Positions 38,528 to 49,351 of a stretch of DNA of 64,000 bases are shown piece after piece. Made by a program: the position numbers and the translations under genes. The notes beneath the pieces are model-generated. The model was given only the letters and a program-made list of their open reading frames with translations. It did not search any database and was not told the DNA's origin. How positions within the stretch are numbered: position 1 is the first letter of the stretch; every line of letters begins with the position of its first letter. This DNA is from Puccinellia tenuiflora (lineage: Eukaryota > Streptophyta > Magnoliopsida > Poales > Poaceae): assembly GCA_012064385.1 (NCBI GenBank), contig QRDG01000519.1, positions 1,726,624-1,790,623 on the forward strand, read 5' to 3'.

Positions 38528-39286
38528 GCGTCGGAGCTCTGTTGCGTATTTGGGAAAATCTTTCGGGGGTTAAGGTTTTTGCATCGGAGATGATTTTATA
38601 GGCGTCGGAGGCGGCCGAGGGAGTGCCCACAGGGAAGGGGCGGGTCCCACCCGCGGGTGGGCCCTAGGCCATGGCAGGGGGCCGCCCCTGGCCTGTGTGG
38701 GTCCCCTGGAGTCGCCCTTCTGGCTCCCTTCCTCATTTGTTCAATAAAAAATCCCCGTAAATTTTCGTCCAATTCCGAGAATATTTCCAGAAGTAACTTT
38801 CTGCAATAAAAACATGACAAAAACAGGGAACTAGCACTGGGCATCTTGTCAATAGGTTAGTCCAACAAAATGCATAAAAATGATGTAATATGATAGTAAA
38901 AACATGTGACAACATCACAAAACTAGCATGGATCACTCAAAAATTATAGATACGTTTGAGACGTATCATCTAGCCACTTCCACCGTGCTTGCAGGATCAA
39001 GAAGGAGAAGTCTACATCGAGCCGTACGTGTGGATACCGCGGAGGTGTTGCTCGTGCGGCGCTTCATCGGATTGGATCGCGTGGATAATACATCTCCTCG
39101 CGATTAGACGAGTCTAGTTGCGGGGATCGACTAGCCAACCCGTGCACCGACAAAACGTTTGCTCGATCTTTGAGGGTAAAAGATTGGATCTCCACTTCGC
39201 TACTTGCATCTAATAGATCTAGATCGTGGGGTTTCTTCCGCTTGTTACGTAGGAAATTTTTGTTTCCTATGCAACGACCCCTTCAG

Positions 39287-39298
39287 TGGTATCAGAGG
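39287..39298 (+). other. Primer-binding site of the copia element
   Basis: TGGTATCAGAGG follows the 5' LTR end (39285) after one base. It matches initiator tRNA-Met except for the last base (usually C). Confidence 0.85.
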
Positions 39299-40536
39299 CT
39301 AGATCTATTCGTAGATGTTGGTGTGATTAGAACACAAGGAGTTGTGGGCGTTGATGTTTTTATTGCTACCTTCTCGCGTGTATTTTGTATCTTATTGGAT
39401 GGTTGGATTGTAGCGGCCCGGGCCAACTTTACTCATCCACACACGAGAAACCGGTTCCACGATTGACATGCAAATTGTATTGCATAAGTGGCTGGCGGGT
39501 GTCTGTTTCTCTGGCTATGGTGAGATACAATCTGCAATGGAAGGCCTTTAAAAAGGATGAGTAAATAAGCAACTTCTATATCACCGTTGTGGTTTTTGCG
39601 TAGATTAGAACGGTTCTACCTCATTGACCCAAGCCACGTAAAAATTGCACAAACAAATTAGAGGACGTCTAACTTGTTTTTGAAGGTTTTGTGATGTTGT
39701 ATGGCCAATGTGTGATTTATGATAATGTATGCAATGATCATGTTTGTAATCTTTCACGACTTGCATGTCGATGAGTACGGCAACCGGCAGGAGCCATATG
39801 GTTGTCTATTATTTTATGTGACCTACGTGTCAATGAATCACCATGTAATTGCTTTACTTTATCGCTAAGAGTAGAAATAGTTGTAGTTGCAATAGTTGGT
39901 GATGGCAACCATTGAGGAGGCGCCACAATGTCGGTGATGATGGAGATCATGCCGGTGCTTTGAAGATGGAGATCAAAGGCACAAGAAGAAAAGGCCATAT
40001 CATATCACATTTTTAAAATTGCATGTGATGTTAATCCTTTTATACACCTTATTGTTATGCTTAGATATGATCGCGACGGTAGCATGATAAGGTGATCTCT
40101 CTCGTTAATATCAAGATGTGTTCTTCCCTAGTATGCACTGTTGCAAAAGTTCGTCGTTTTGAGACACCACGTGATGATCGGGTGTGATAGACTCTACGTT
40201 CGCATACAACGGGTGTAAGCCAGATTTACACACGCGGAAATACTACGGTTTCCTTGACGAGCCTAGCATGTACAGACATGGCCTCGGAACACAAGAACCG
40301 AAAGGTTAAACATGAGTCATATGAATGATATGATCAACACTGAGTTGTTCACCATTGAAGCTACATCATGTCACGTGATGATCGGTTGTGGTGTAGTGGA
40401 TTTGGATCGTGTGTCACTAAACAACTAGAGAGATGTTAAGTTTAGTGGGAGTTCATATAGTAATTTTGATTAAGATGAACTAAAATTATCATAAACAAAA
40501 GTCCTAAAGATGTCTATGCAAAAATCCTTGTAGATC
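39299..40536 (+). other. Untranslated leader of the copia element
   Basis: The region is non-coding and resembles the long leader of Angela/BARE1 elements (for example CACGTGATGATCGG twice near 40168 and 40374, and GAGGACGTCTAACTTGTTTTTG near 39661). No ORF is supported. Confidence 0.7.
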
Positions 40537-41280
40537 ATGGCCGACTATGGTCGTCTTTTCATGGCTGAGGAGCTGCGTCTAGATGGGTCAAACTTTATCG
40601 AGTGGCACCTGCTTTTGTGTGAAGTCCTACACGCCAATGACTTGCTTGACGTGCTAGAAGAACCAATAGGAGATAAACCCAAAGCTTCTGCAACTGAGGA
40701 AGAGCACATAGAATGGCTTCGCCAAGAAACCACTTACTTACAAGTTGAGTAGTTGATGTGCACCTGCATGAATTCTGACTTGAGTAGTCAAATCGAAGAC
40801 TTGCGTGCTAATGAGATTGTTGATGAGTTGAAAAATAGGTTCATAGCACAAGTCAGAATTGCGAGGTTTGAGAATCTGAATGAGTTTCTTTCACTCAAGA
40901 TGGAAGAAAACACTTGTTTGGAACAACACCTGAGGAAGATGCATGAGATTCATCACCGTCTAGTGCTTGTTTGGGACTACTTGATGACGGATGAATTCAC
41001 GATAGATGGGGTGCTGCGCTCGCTTCCCCCCAGCTTCAAGAATTATGTCAGGGACTAGGTCATGGGAAGGGATTCGATCACTTTCTGTGAGTTTGTGTCT
41101 CGGCTACATCATGTCAAAGTGGAACCCATAACAGGAGAAGTTGTCAATGCAGAAGGTATATTTGGATATACGAGTTATAAATGTTTAAATGTCCTGTTTA
41201 CACATGTGGCTAAGTATTTGATACTTATGTTGTTTTGTGAAAACAGGACCTGCCGTTTGAGAAGTGCATGGAGGGACTGA
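40537..41280 (+). pseudogene. Copia gag, one frame with two in-frame TAG stops
   Basis: From ATG 40537 (MADYGRLFMAEELRLDGSNF) one frame stays open to 41280 apart from TAG at 40750-40752 and TAG at 41056-41058. The order LDGSNFIEWHLLL, an EIVDELKNRF segment, and GVLRSLPPSFKNYV is that of the copia gag (UBN2-like) domain. No CCHC knuckle is clear after it. There are no frameshifts in this 744 bp. Confidence 0.8.
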
Positions 41281-44000
41281 GTGGATATCGCGGGATAGTG
41301 GCAATCAAGGAGTTGATGTTGGCGATGTTCTACTTCTACATTTATCGTTTTTATTAGATGATTTAAATGAGTTTTGTAATCGAATTAAGTGTGATCTTTA
41401 AATTAGTGTGTCTCGGTTTGTGAGACGGTCATTCATGTTAAAAACAAGTGGTTGTTCTATTTTCATGAGTAATCCTTTTTGGTGATCACGTTTCGATTAT
41501 GAGGTTATTTTCCTTAGTTTAATCTAAATGATGATTAGTTGAACATTTATAAAATATGGGACATACTAAAATATCCAGAACTTAATAATGACAATTGTTT
41601 TAATCATGCTAAATATTGAATAAACATTTTGATGTTTTATCAATGCGCCTTATTGAAAGGAGTATGACTAAAATGCCACCCTTTGAAAGAGTGCCATGAG
41701 TTGCCGAAAATAAACACAAGTGTTGGTTATATTTTCAGCAAACGTTAAATGTCATTATTTTGTGCGCTCCATCATAAATGATATGAGTAAATATATGTAT
41801 TTGTTCAAGTTATGATATTTGATGAGATCAAATAAAATTCTGGAGTTTAGGATATTAAGTTAACAAGAAAATTGAGTCTTTTTGATTTGATCAAAAGAGA
41901 CAAAATATTTGAGTTATATGTTAGTATGCGGACTTGTGAGAAGTGTTATCACAAATTACACTGTTTAGAATATTTCAAAGGCGTTTGATATGTCCTAAGA
42001 TATTGTAATCACACACTATTCGATATTGTGTGGTCTCAAAGAAGGGTTTTTATTTCGGGGTTTTAATAATAGCATTTAGATTTATTTGATAAACACTCTG
42101 TTTAGAAATAAGGGTCTATGTATGATTCGCATATATTTTTCGTATGAGTTATTAGAAAAGGTGGTTTCATTAATTATGAGATAATTAGAGACTATTGCGA
42201 ATAATGTTGTAGTATATTCATAAGTGTGACTATGAATGTGATTCCACAATATGAGACTAAAAGGGGCAAACCAATTTGTTGGTTGTGCTAAGTATTTTAG
42301 TGGTTTATCATGAAAAGTTTCATTGATAAAAAGGATTGATGGAATAAATTGAGAAACTTAATCAAGGTGGTTGACCTTACTTTTAATGTATCAAGTGGCA
42401 CGTTTCGAAAAGTGCAGTGTTGGTTTAGACTTGACACTTAAAAGAGAAATTGATGATTGTGATCATTAAATTTTGAGTTAAGTTTTTCTAAAGAAGGTAG
42501 GATTCAAGAATATTAAATTTTGTCAGGTTACAAAATAATATTCATGATTTACTTGTCATGTTTAAGAAGCAAGACATACCTACGAAACTACAAAGAAGAA
42601 ATAGATGCCTTAAATACGAAAGTGACTAAGAGTCATCCTATGTTAAGTTTAAATCACAAAGTAATTGTTACTTGATTTTCTGAAAGTGATATTTTACATA
42701 TTTATTCCTCAAAAGGGGTTTTGTAGAGAATAAATAAAATTTAAAGCTAGCAAAGTACTAGCGTTTCGTATATGAGTTCTCGAATTTTAAAAGTTAATTA
42801 AGAATTTTGGAGGTGTCCAAAATATCGAGAAAGTGCATAAAGAACTGAGTGGGATCTAATAAAAATATGTGTTGACATATGTTAAGTTAGAGCAGAAACT
42901 ATTTTCCATTATCAAAATATGTGGTGAAATATGTTTTGAGTGGGAGCTAGTTAATCATGGTCAAATATAAGGATAACATATTTCTGAATGGGAGCCAAAG
43001 TGGTTTCACAATTTAATATGTGTATGGTGTATATTTGACTGGGAGTTTACAACATCTTGTTTGTGTGAAATAGAGATTTCATAAATGTTGTCAGGAACCA
43101 ACGTATAACTTATGAAGTTAGTTTGAACGTCAAATATCTATGGAGATAGATGTATTTGATAAGCATTGTGTCAGGATTTTTAACCTAAGTAAGATTTTGA
43201 AGGAGTTCAAAATGGAACAAGAAAAGAAAGGTTCATTTGCTTGTGAGAAATAGGTGAAAAATTGAGCTGATAACTCAGTATAGAAATAATGGTTGGAGGA
43301 TATGTTGGTATTCGCTATGAATTGTTCATAGGACTAAACATATAAGAACCATAATTTTGTAGTTGACGAAATGTGACCCAAGTTCTTGGTTAGAAGAACG
43401 TGTTAGGAGTGAGGAGTCATTTCAACTTGGAGATGGAATAATTGAATCTAAAAATTGGTAGACTTGGATGAAGTCGTAATGCCAAATTAGATTAGAAATC
43501 TCATAAAGGCAGAAGTGCAGCGAAAGCATGATAAAAAATATCGAAGTGACATGTATTGCACTATCGATTTGTGAGTCTACAACATATAGGAGTATATGAT
43601 TAATTCAAGGATTAAAAGATATAATATTTTGGTTTGAGAAATTTTGTTTCAAGACTGAGTGAATTCCGGATGCACATACTATGTGAAAGTTCTTTTGACT
43701 GATCATACGTCATGTAGACATAAAAGGGAAATGAAAATCTCACTCTGTAACCAAATATATTATATTCATCATATGATGATGAGGTTTATCATGTGATGAT
43801 ATGAGGTTTATAATGTGATGATAAACTAATGTCAAAGTAGGTGACATTGACGTTTTGCAAAGAACATAGAGAACTGTATAGTACAGAGCACGGACATAAC
43901 CTCTTCCACAAGCAAACATGATCAGCACTGAGACTACATGAATGTTAGACTGATCCATGGGTGTTGGATCGAGAAAATGTAAACTAGATTATTGACTCTA
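41281..44000 (+). other. Pol-less AT-rich internal region of the copia element
   Basis: No protease, integrase or RT motif can be read in any frame. The 2.7 kb is AT-rich with many stops. Phrases such as AGTGGGAGCTAGT and GACTGGGAGTT recur (42950-43035), resembling the region ahead of the polypurine tract. Either the element is non-autonomous or pol has decayed beyond recognition. Confidence 0.7.
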
Positions 44001-44015
44001 GTGCAAGTGGGAGAC
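44001..44015 (+). other. Polypurine tract of the copia element
   Basis: GTGCAAGTGGGAGAC lies directly before the 3' LTR, as in other BARE1/Angela elements. Confidence 0.8.
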
Positions 44016-45781
44016 TGTTGGGAATATGCCCTAGAGGCAATAATAAAATGGTTTATTAGCATATTCATGTTTATGATAATGGTTTATTATCCATGCTATA
44101 ATTCTATTAACCGGAAACATAATACATGTGTGGAATATAAACAACCAGGTGTCCCTAGTAAGCCTCTACTGGACTAGTTCGTTAGTCAAGAGATGGTTAA
44201 GGTTTCCTAACCATAGGACTTGTTAAAGTCACTTGATAACGGAGTCATATCATTGGGAGAATGATATGATGGATAAGACCCAATAATAAAGAGTTGCAAT
44301 TAATCGTGTCACACAGTTTCATTGCCAACGCTTTTAGTATACGCCAAATATAGTTTCCTTAGACCATGATATTATGTCACTCCCGTTTACCAGAGGATTA
44401 ATTTGGGTACATCAAACGTCGCTTCGTGACTGGGTGATTATAAAGGTGGCTTTCAGGTATCTCCGATGGTAGGTTGTTGGGTGATATGTATCAAGAGTTG
44501 GATTTGTCCCTCCATGTGACGGAGTAGAATATCTCTGGGCCCACTCGGTAATATAGCATCTGGAAAGTTTGCAAACATGTGATTAGGAGTAATCACGGAG
44601 ATCCTATATTATGGTCGAGTAAAGAGAACTTGCCAGGAAACGAGATTAAACTAGATATGGGGATATCGACGATCACATCTCGGGCAAGTAAAATATCGTG
44701 AGACAAATTGAATCGTGTATGAGATTAATTGAATCTCTGGCATTGTGGTTTAACTGATAAAGATCTTCGTTTAATATGTAGAAGTCAATATGGACATCCC
44801 GGTCCCACTATTGCTTATCGATCGAATCATGTCTGCATATTCACGAACCCGTAGGGTCACACACTTAACGCTCCGATGTAGCTAGGTTTTGCAATGAGAT
44901 ATTTGATGGTATGAACAAATGGTGATTCGGAGTCTCGGATGAGATCCTAGACGACACGAGGAGATCCGGAAGAGTCCGGAGAATAAGTTTCATATGGAAA
45001 GTGGTTTCCGGAGGTGTCGGAAAGGTTCCGGGATTTTCCGGCAGGTTACCAGAATTTTCTGGAAGGGTCTAGAGTGGGGCCCACCTGGGTGTGGACTCAC
45101 ATGGGCGAAAGTGGTGGTGCAGCAGCCAGATGGGCTGGCCGCACCAACGAGGAAGCCCACCAAGGGCAGCCGGCCAGGCCAAAAGAAGGCCCAGGCCGAA
45201 TCCCTAAGGGACTCGGCTTGGGGCCCAAGGCAGCTGGCCGCCACATATATAAGGGGAGGAGGGGGTGCGGCACAAGGTGATCAAGCCCTTGCCACCCCAA
45301 GCCCTAGCCGCACCCCTCCTCCACCTCCCCCTTGCCGCGCCACCTCTCCCGCAGGGCTGCCGCGCCATCTCATCCTCCTCTCCCTCTTGCACGGCTTGGC
45401 GAAGCCCTGTCTGACGGAGGACTCCACCATCAACACCACCACACCGTTGTGCTGCTGAGATCCATCTAGCCACTTCCACCTTGCTTGCGGGATCAAGAAG
45501 GAGAAGTCTACATCGAGCCGTACGTGTGGATAGCACGGAGGTGCTGCTCGTGCGGCGCTTCATCGGATTGGATCGCGTGGATAATACATCTCCTCGCGAC
45601 TAGACGAGTCTAGTTGCGGGGATCGACTAGCCAACCCCTGCACCGACAAAACGTTTGCTCGATCTTAGAGGGTAAGAGATTGGATCTCCACTTCTCTACT
45701 TGCATCTAATAGATCTAGATCGTGGGGTTCTTCCGCTTGTTATGTAGGAAATTTTTTGTTTTCTATGCAACGACCCCTTCA
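44016..45781 (+). repeat. Copia 3' LTR
   Basis: This complete 1766 bp LTR runs from TGTTGGGAATATGCC to ACCCCTTCA. It carries ACATATATAAGGGGAGGAGG near 45242. The small ORFs across its GC-rich half are chance ORFs. Confidence 0.92.
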
Positions 45782-46534
45782 AGCTCGTCGAAGAACAATG
45801 GCTGATCGGCGATGTGGACAGCCGCATGAGGCTGAGTCTCTTGGCCACCCTCATTGATCATGTCTGCCAAGAAACCCTCCCCATCCTCTTCGTAGTATCT
45901 CGGGTTGTCCGGCATCGACCTGGCCATTTCATCGAGCAGGTTTCGCGTGTCGGGGAGATTGGTTGCAGGGATCACCCATGCCTGCTTCGTTCGCGGCACC
46001 GACGAGTCGCCGCCCAGAGGGACCGCGTTGAGATCCAGGGTCTCGGGTGGGACGACGATCAGTGCAGAATTGCCTATTTTCGGCGAGGTGGACAAGCGGG
46101 ACCCTCCGACTACGGCGGGGCTGTGCCTGGGCAGATAGCCATAGTGGCGACACTGATGCAGATGTAGACAAGGCAGGTAACTGGTCTCTGGGCGGTCAGG
46201 CCGAAGCAACTGAGATGGCCGCCGCCATGACCAGTGACGGCTCCTGGATGAACCCACGGACGAGGAGGGCGGCGGTCTTGGCGACAGTGACATATGTGTC
46301 CGCAGCGGCGGCCTCCACCTGCGCGGCAACGACCTTCGCCTCCTCGGCCTTACTCTTCACCTTCTTCCTCTGGAGGCCCCGCTTCTCCGTTTCCTTGTCT
46401 CTCTACTCCTTGGTGTGCTCTTTTTTCGGCTTCCGCAAGGACTTGTCGCGGGCCGCCGAGGCTGCGATGGTGTCCGTAGCGGGGACGAGGATGGTTTCGT
46501 CGGCGGCATCGGCTATGGGTGGTGCGCCGGCCAT
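45782..46534 (-). pseudogene. Decayed SANT/NAM-associated-domain transposon ORF, 5' half
   Basis: A minus-strand Met at 46534 (MAGAPPIADAADETILVPAT) opens a frame that soon hits TAG near 46405. Further on, another frame carries GGDSSVPRTKQAWVIPATNL, DEMARSMPDNPRYYEEDGEG and ADQPLFFDEL up to the copia insertion. The continuation is found at 23641 and below. The acidic stretch ahead of a SANT-like domain is usual for these elements. Confidence 0.7.
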
Positions 46535-46804
46535 GGGATTTTTGCTAGGGTTGACCGCGGGAGAGGAAAGGGCTGGAATGGAGATTTTGTCCCTGGTAGG
46601 CAGGCCAAGGGGAGGACTCCACGGGCATCCTCAAGCGTCCAGAGGCAATGTAAACCCGGTTCAAATTTGGGTCGGAAATGGGTCGGCACGAATAGAAAAA
46701 CGAACATCGGTCCGTTTGCATCGACACGTTGGGCCATGATTTTTACCCAAACGGATAGAAACGATCCGCGATAGGCCAAATGGGTCGGCTCGTTGGAGAT
46801 GCCC

Positions 46805-47765
46805 TAACAGCGCATCTCCAAAATGCCACAACGGACAAGTGACGTCCGTTCGTCTCTATGCGGACAGAGGACACAACTCAGCGGTGCACCCCAAATGGAT
46901 AGGGGCTGGGGAGGCGTTCCACGCCATCTCGAGCTCAAATTTGGGCTGGTTTTGAGGGAGAGTGGACAACGTCTGCATCCAGCATTGTCCTTTCTGGTAT
47001 CTCTCGATAGCGGCACAACCCCAGTCTCCCTCTCCCTCCTCTTCCATTCCACATCCGACTACCGTTGTTGTCCAATCCTGTAGCCTCGGCTGGTGCTAGC
47101 CTCCTAACGCCTTGGCCGGTGCTAGCCTCGTCGCCGGTGTTCTAGGATGTGTTGCCGATGTTTTAGGCTGTGTTGTCCGTAATAGTTCTGTCACATGAAC
47201 ATTTTTCTCGATGTGCGTCTCCAGGATTTTACCTAGTCTTATAGAAAACCCTTTTACCCACAAGGACTAGCACACCCTTACAATACTCGTGAACTCCACA
47301 AAAAGATGACCCACGGCCCAAGACCAATGAGGAAACAACCCAAGAAATCATGGGGGAATCACCTAACCTTTACATAACCCCGCATTTCCTTGGCGATTCC
47401 TATTTGAAGCCCGTAGCGCACGTTAGCGTCAAAATACGTACCCCAGTGTACAACACGCTCCCCCACGGAGATAGTTGGGCCGGCCCGTTAGGAAGCGACG
47501 ACGAGGTGAACCGGTGATGAGGCAGATGAGAGGTTGAGCTCGCTGCAGGAGACGAACATGTAGGGCGGACGAGCTCTCCGGGAGACGGGGATGGCGCGGT
47601 TGGCCGCGACTTCGCAGATGGGGACGACGCGGCTGGACGCGGCGTCGCTGGTGGAGGAAAGGAAGAAACTTAACTTAGGAGGGGGGAGGGTGCGGTTCGT
47701 CGTCGTCAGAGAAGGGGGTTAGAGGGAAGCCCGGCTACCCTGGGCAGTGGTGGACCGGTAGCGGC
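46805..47765. other. Unassigned GC-rich DNA between elements
   Basis: 46809-46821 (GCGCATCTCCAAA) resembles another Harbinger-type end, and 47460-47720 is GC-rich with short repeats. No gene is supported. Confidence 0.4.
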
Positions 47766-48454
47766 TGTTGGGGGAATGCCCCCCAGGTACCCTCAAGAGG
47801 CCGAGGATCAAGGCCCAGGCCAGCTGGGCGGAAGCTGCCACCTGCACAGCCGGGCAAAACCCTAGTCGGCTAGATGAAAGCACCCGGACGGGGCCGACTG
47901 CGGAGCCGGACCCGGACATGTCCACCAACCGACAAGACTATAGACGTGGGCCAGCCTCCAGGTGGCTGGCGTGAGTGAACAGTACTCCCGGTTGGCCGTT
48001 ACCCTCACATGCAATGATGGCCAGCTGGAGTCGGCCTACGTCATCTAGTGCGTCACAGCTGATGTCATAGGGTTAATCCTGTAATCTCCCTGTAAGCCCT
48101 AAACCCTAGCTCGTTGCCTTTATAAGGCGAGCTAGAGCCCCCTGCGAGGGGCAAGTCTTTACGCATACAAGCATTCGACTCCACTCTTCTTCCTCCTCCA
48201 GTCGGCTCGTCCAGAGCAGCCGGCATACCTTCACAAATACAGCTCCAAAAGCACTTGTAGCCCGAATCTCTGTGATCAAGTAATAGAAAAGAACAAGGCA
48301 GGCCGTAGGGGTGTTACCACATCATGAGGGCCCTGAACCTGGGTACATCGCGTGTGCTTGCCGTGCTTGTGCCCAATCTCGTGTGGATGCCATCGTCACC
48401 GAGCTCCACATCATCTCCATCCTTGATGGATATGCCGCATCAGCCACCGTGACA
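47766..48454 (+). repeat. Gypsy-type 5' LTR (689 bp)
   Basis: It starts TGTTGGGGGAATGCCCCCCA, has CCTTTATAAGGCGAGC near 48116 as a TATA region, and ends CCGTGACA. A primer-binding-like sequence follows at once. No second LTR lies in the window, because the internal region is cut at 49351. Confidence 0.75.
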
Positions 48455-48455
48455 T

Positions 48456-48475
48456 TTGGCGCCCATCGTGGGGCT
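48456..48475 (+). other. Primer-binding site after the 689 bp LTR
   Basis: TTTGGCGCCCATCGTGGGGC is close to the TGGCGCCCACCGTGGGGC site that follows LTRs of many grass gypsy elements. Confidence 0.7.
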
Positions 48476-48479
48476 CGCG

Positions 48480-49351
48480 ATGAGCGGAGTTACGTTTTGC
48501 ATGGGATCCTGCTCCGTCAACGGCCAGCGCGTCGTCTCCGGCCTCGTGCTCACCATCGGCTCCGTCGACTACGTCGTCGACAACACTGCGTGCTTCGCGG
48601 ACATGGGCTTTGACTTCCCCGTCTACGCCGTCGTCGCCGTCAAGGAGTACCTGGCCGATATCTTCACGTGCTTGGCTCCGTCGACCTTCGATGCCAGCAC
48701 CGACTACGGCCACGCCTCCCTCGGCTACAACAACTCCGGTGATGCCGACCGCGACAACCTCGAGCCCTGCATCTACGCGGAAGTCCACATGGTTGAGCAC
48801 TCGGCCGCAGGCGGCGGCACTGGTAACCGCACTCAGCCCGCGGCAAAGGAAACTCATGAAGTGGGAGGCCCCTCTCAGCTGCAAGCCGGCATCGACATCG
48901 AGACGGAGTACCAAACGCTCTGCACCCCCATCCAGTCGGGTGCGGATCCAACCGCTGTGATGGCCGAATTGGAGGATCTACGCAAGCGCATGTACAACGA
49001 GGTGTTAAACGTTGCCTCCACCCAACGCCGACTGGACGCCACGATGCGCGAGTTCAATACCGCCCACGGCTTCGAGCCGGCCAGAAGCTACACGGGCAAG
49101 CTGGACGCAGGCGCCGAGGAGGCAACTTGGGCGACGCCATGGACCGCGCCGTTCATCCGACCGGGCAACCAACCTTCGTCCCACCAGCGTACAGCTGCCC
49201 CGTCCAAAACATGAAGGCCGCGAAAGCGGCAGCCGCCGAGCTCCCTCACCTGCAAGGTGAAGAACTACGGCAGCAAATGCGCCGGGTCCAGGTGCTCATC
49301 GCCACCGCCAACCGGCAGCAACGAGAAACCGAGCCGGCTGGAAGCAGGGTC
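48480..49351 (+). pseudogene. Gypsy 5' gag-like ORF, frameshifted and truncated
   Basis: ATG 48480 (MSGVTFCMGS) opens 244 codons to 49214. The part MAELEDLRKRMYNEVLNVAS with QRRLDATMREFNTAHGF resembles the coiled-coil N-terminal gag region of grass gypsy elements. The matching continuation, NMKAAKAAAAELPHLQGEEL and QQMRRVQVLIATANRQQ, is in another frame (49127-49354), so a frameshift lies near 49125. The element is cut at 49351 by the LTR that follows. Confidence 0.65.

Larger units (their letters stand above)
25116..38968 (-). mobile_element. Solo LTR (1.5 kb family, TGATACGTCTC start) inserted in copia LTR
   Basis: Read on the minus strand it starts TGATACGTCTCAAACGTATC at 38968 and ends at 25116 with ...TAGTAGACATCA. 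It is flanked by TCTAG (25111-25115 and 38969-38973). Without the gypsy element nested in it, it is about 1.51 kb, the size of the intact LTR at 59199-60698. Its TATA-like CCTATAAAATC is at about 38595-38605 (minus) and a CCGGCACCCTGCCGG hairpin at about 26131-26145. No internal region is present. Confidence 0.85.
23644..45781 (+). mobile_element. BARE1/Angela-type copia (RLC) retrotransposon, interrupted
   Basis: The LTRs start TGTTGGGAATATGCCCTAGA and end GCAACGACCCCTTCA, as in the BARE1/WIS/Angela group. The 5' LTR is 23644-25115 plus 38974-39285, interrupted by the solo LTR at 25116-38968. The internal region is 39286-44015 and the 3' LTR is 44016-45781. AGCTC lies at 23637-23641 and again at 45782-45786, the likely 5 bp target duplication, with two extra bases (TC) before the 5' LTR. 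By eye, the two LTRs differ at roughly 4 percent of positions. The leader and gag remain, but no pol is seen. Confidence 0.9.
22512..46804 (-). mobile_element. PIF/Harbinger-type element split by a 22 kb insertion
   Basis: The left end GTTATCTCCAACGCG (22512) and the reverse complement of the right end GGGCATCTCCAACGAG (46804) form a degenerate inverted repeat flanked by TAA (22509-22511, 46805-46807). The two outer parts, 22512-23641 and 45782-46804, together make about 2.15 kb. Reading minus strand across the junction continues one protein-like sequence: ADQPLFFDEL at the right part and TQQAA...QKSK in the left part. The copia element between them is therefore inserted into its coding region. 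Confidence 0.8.
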
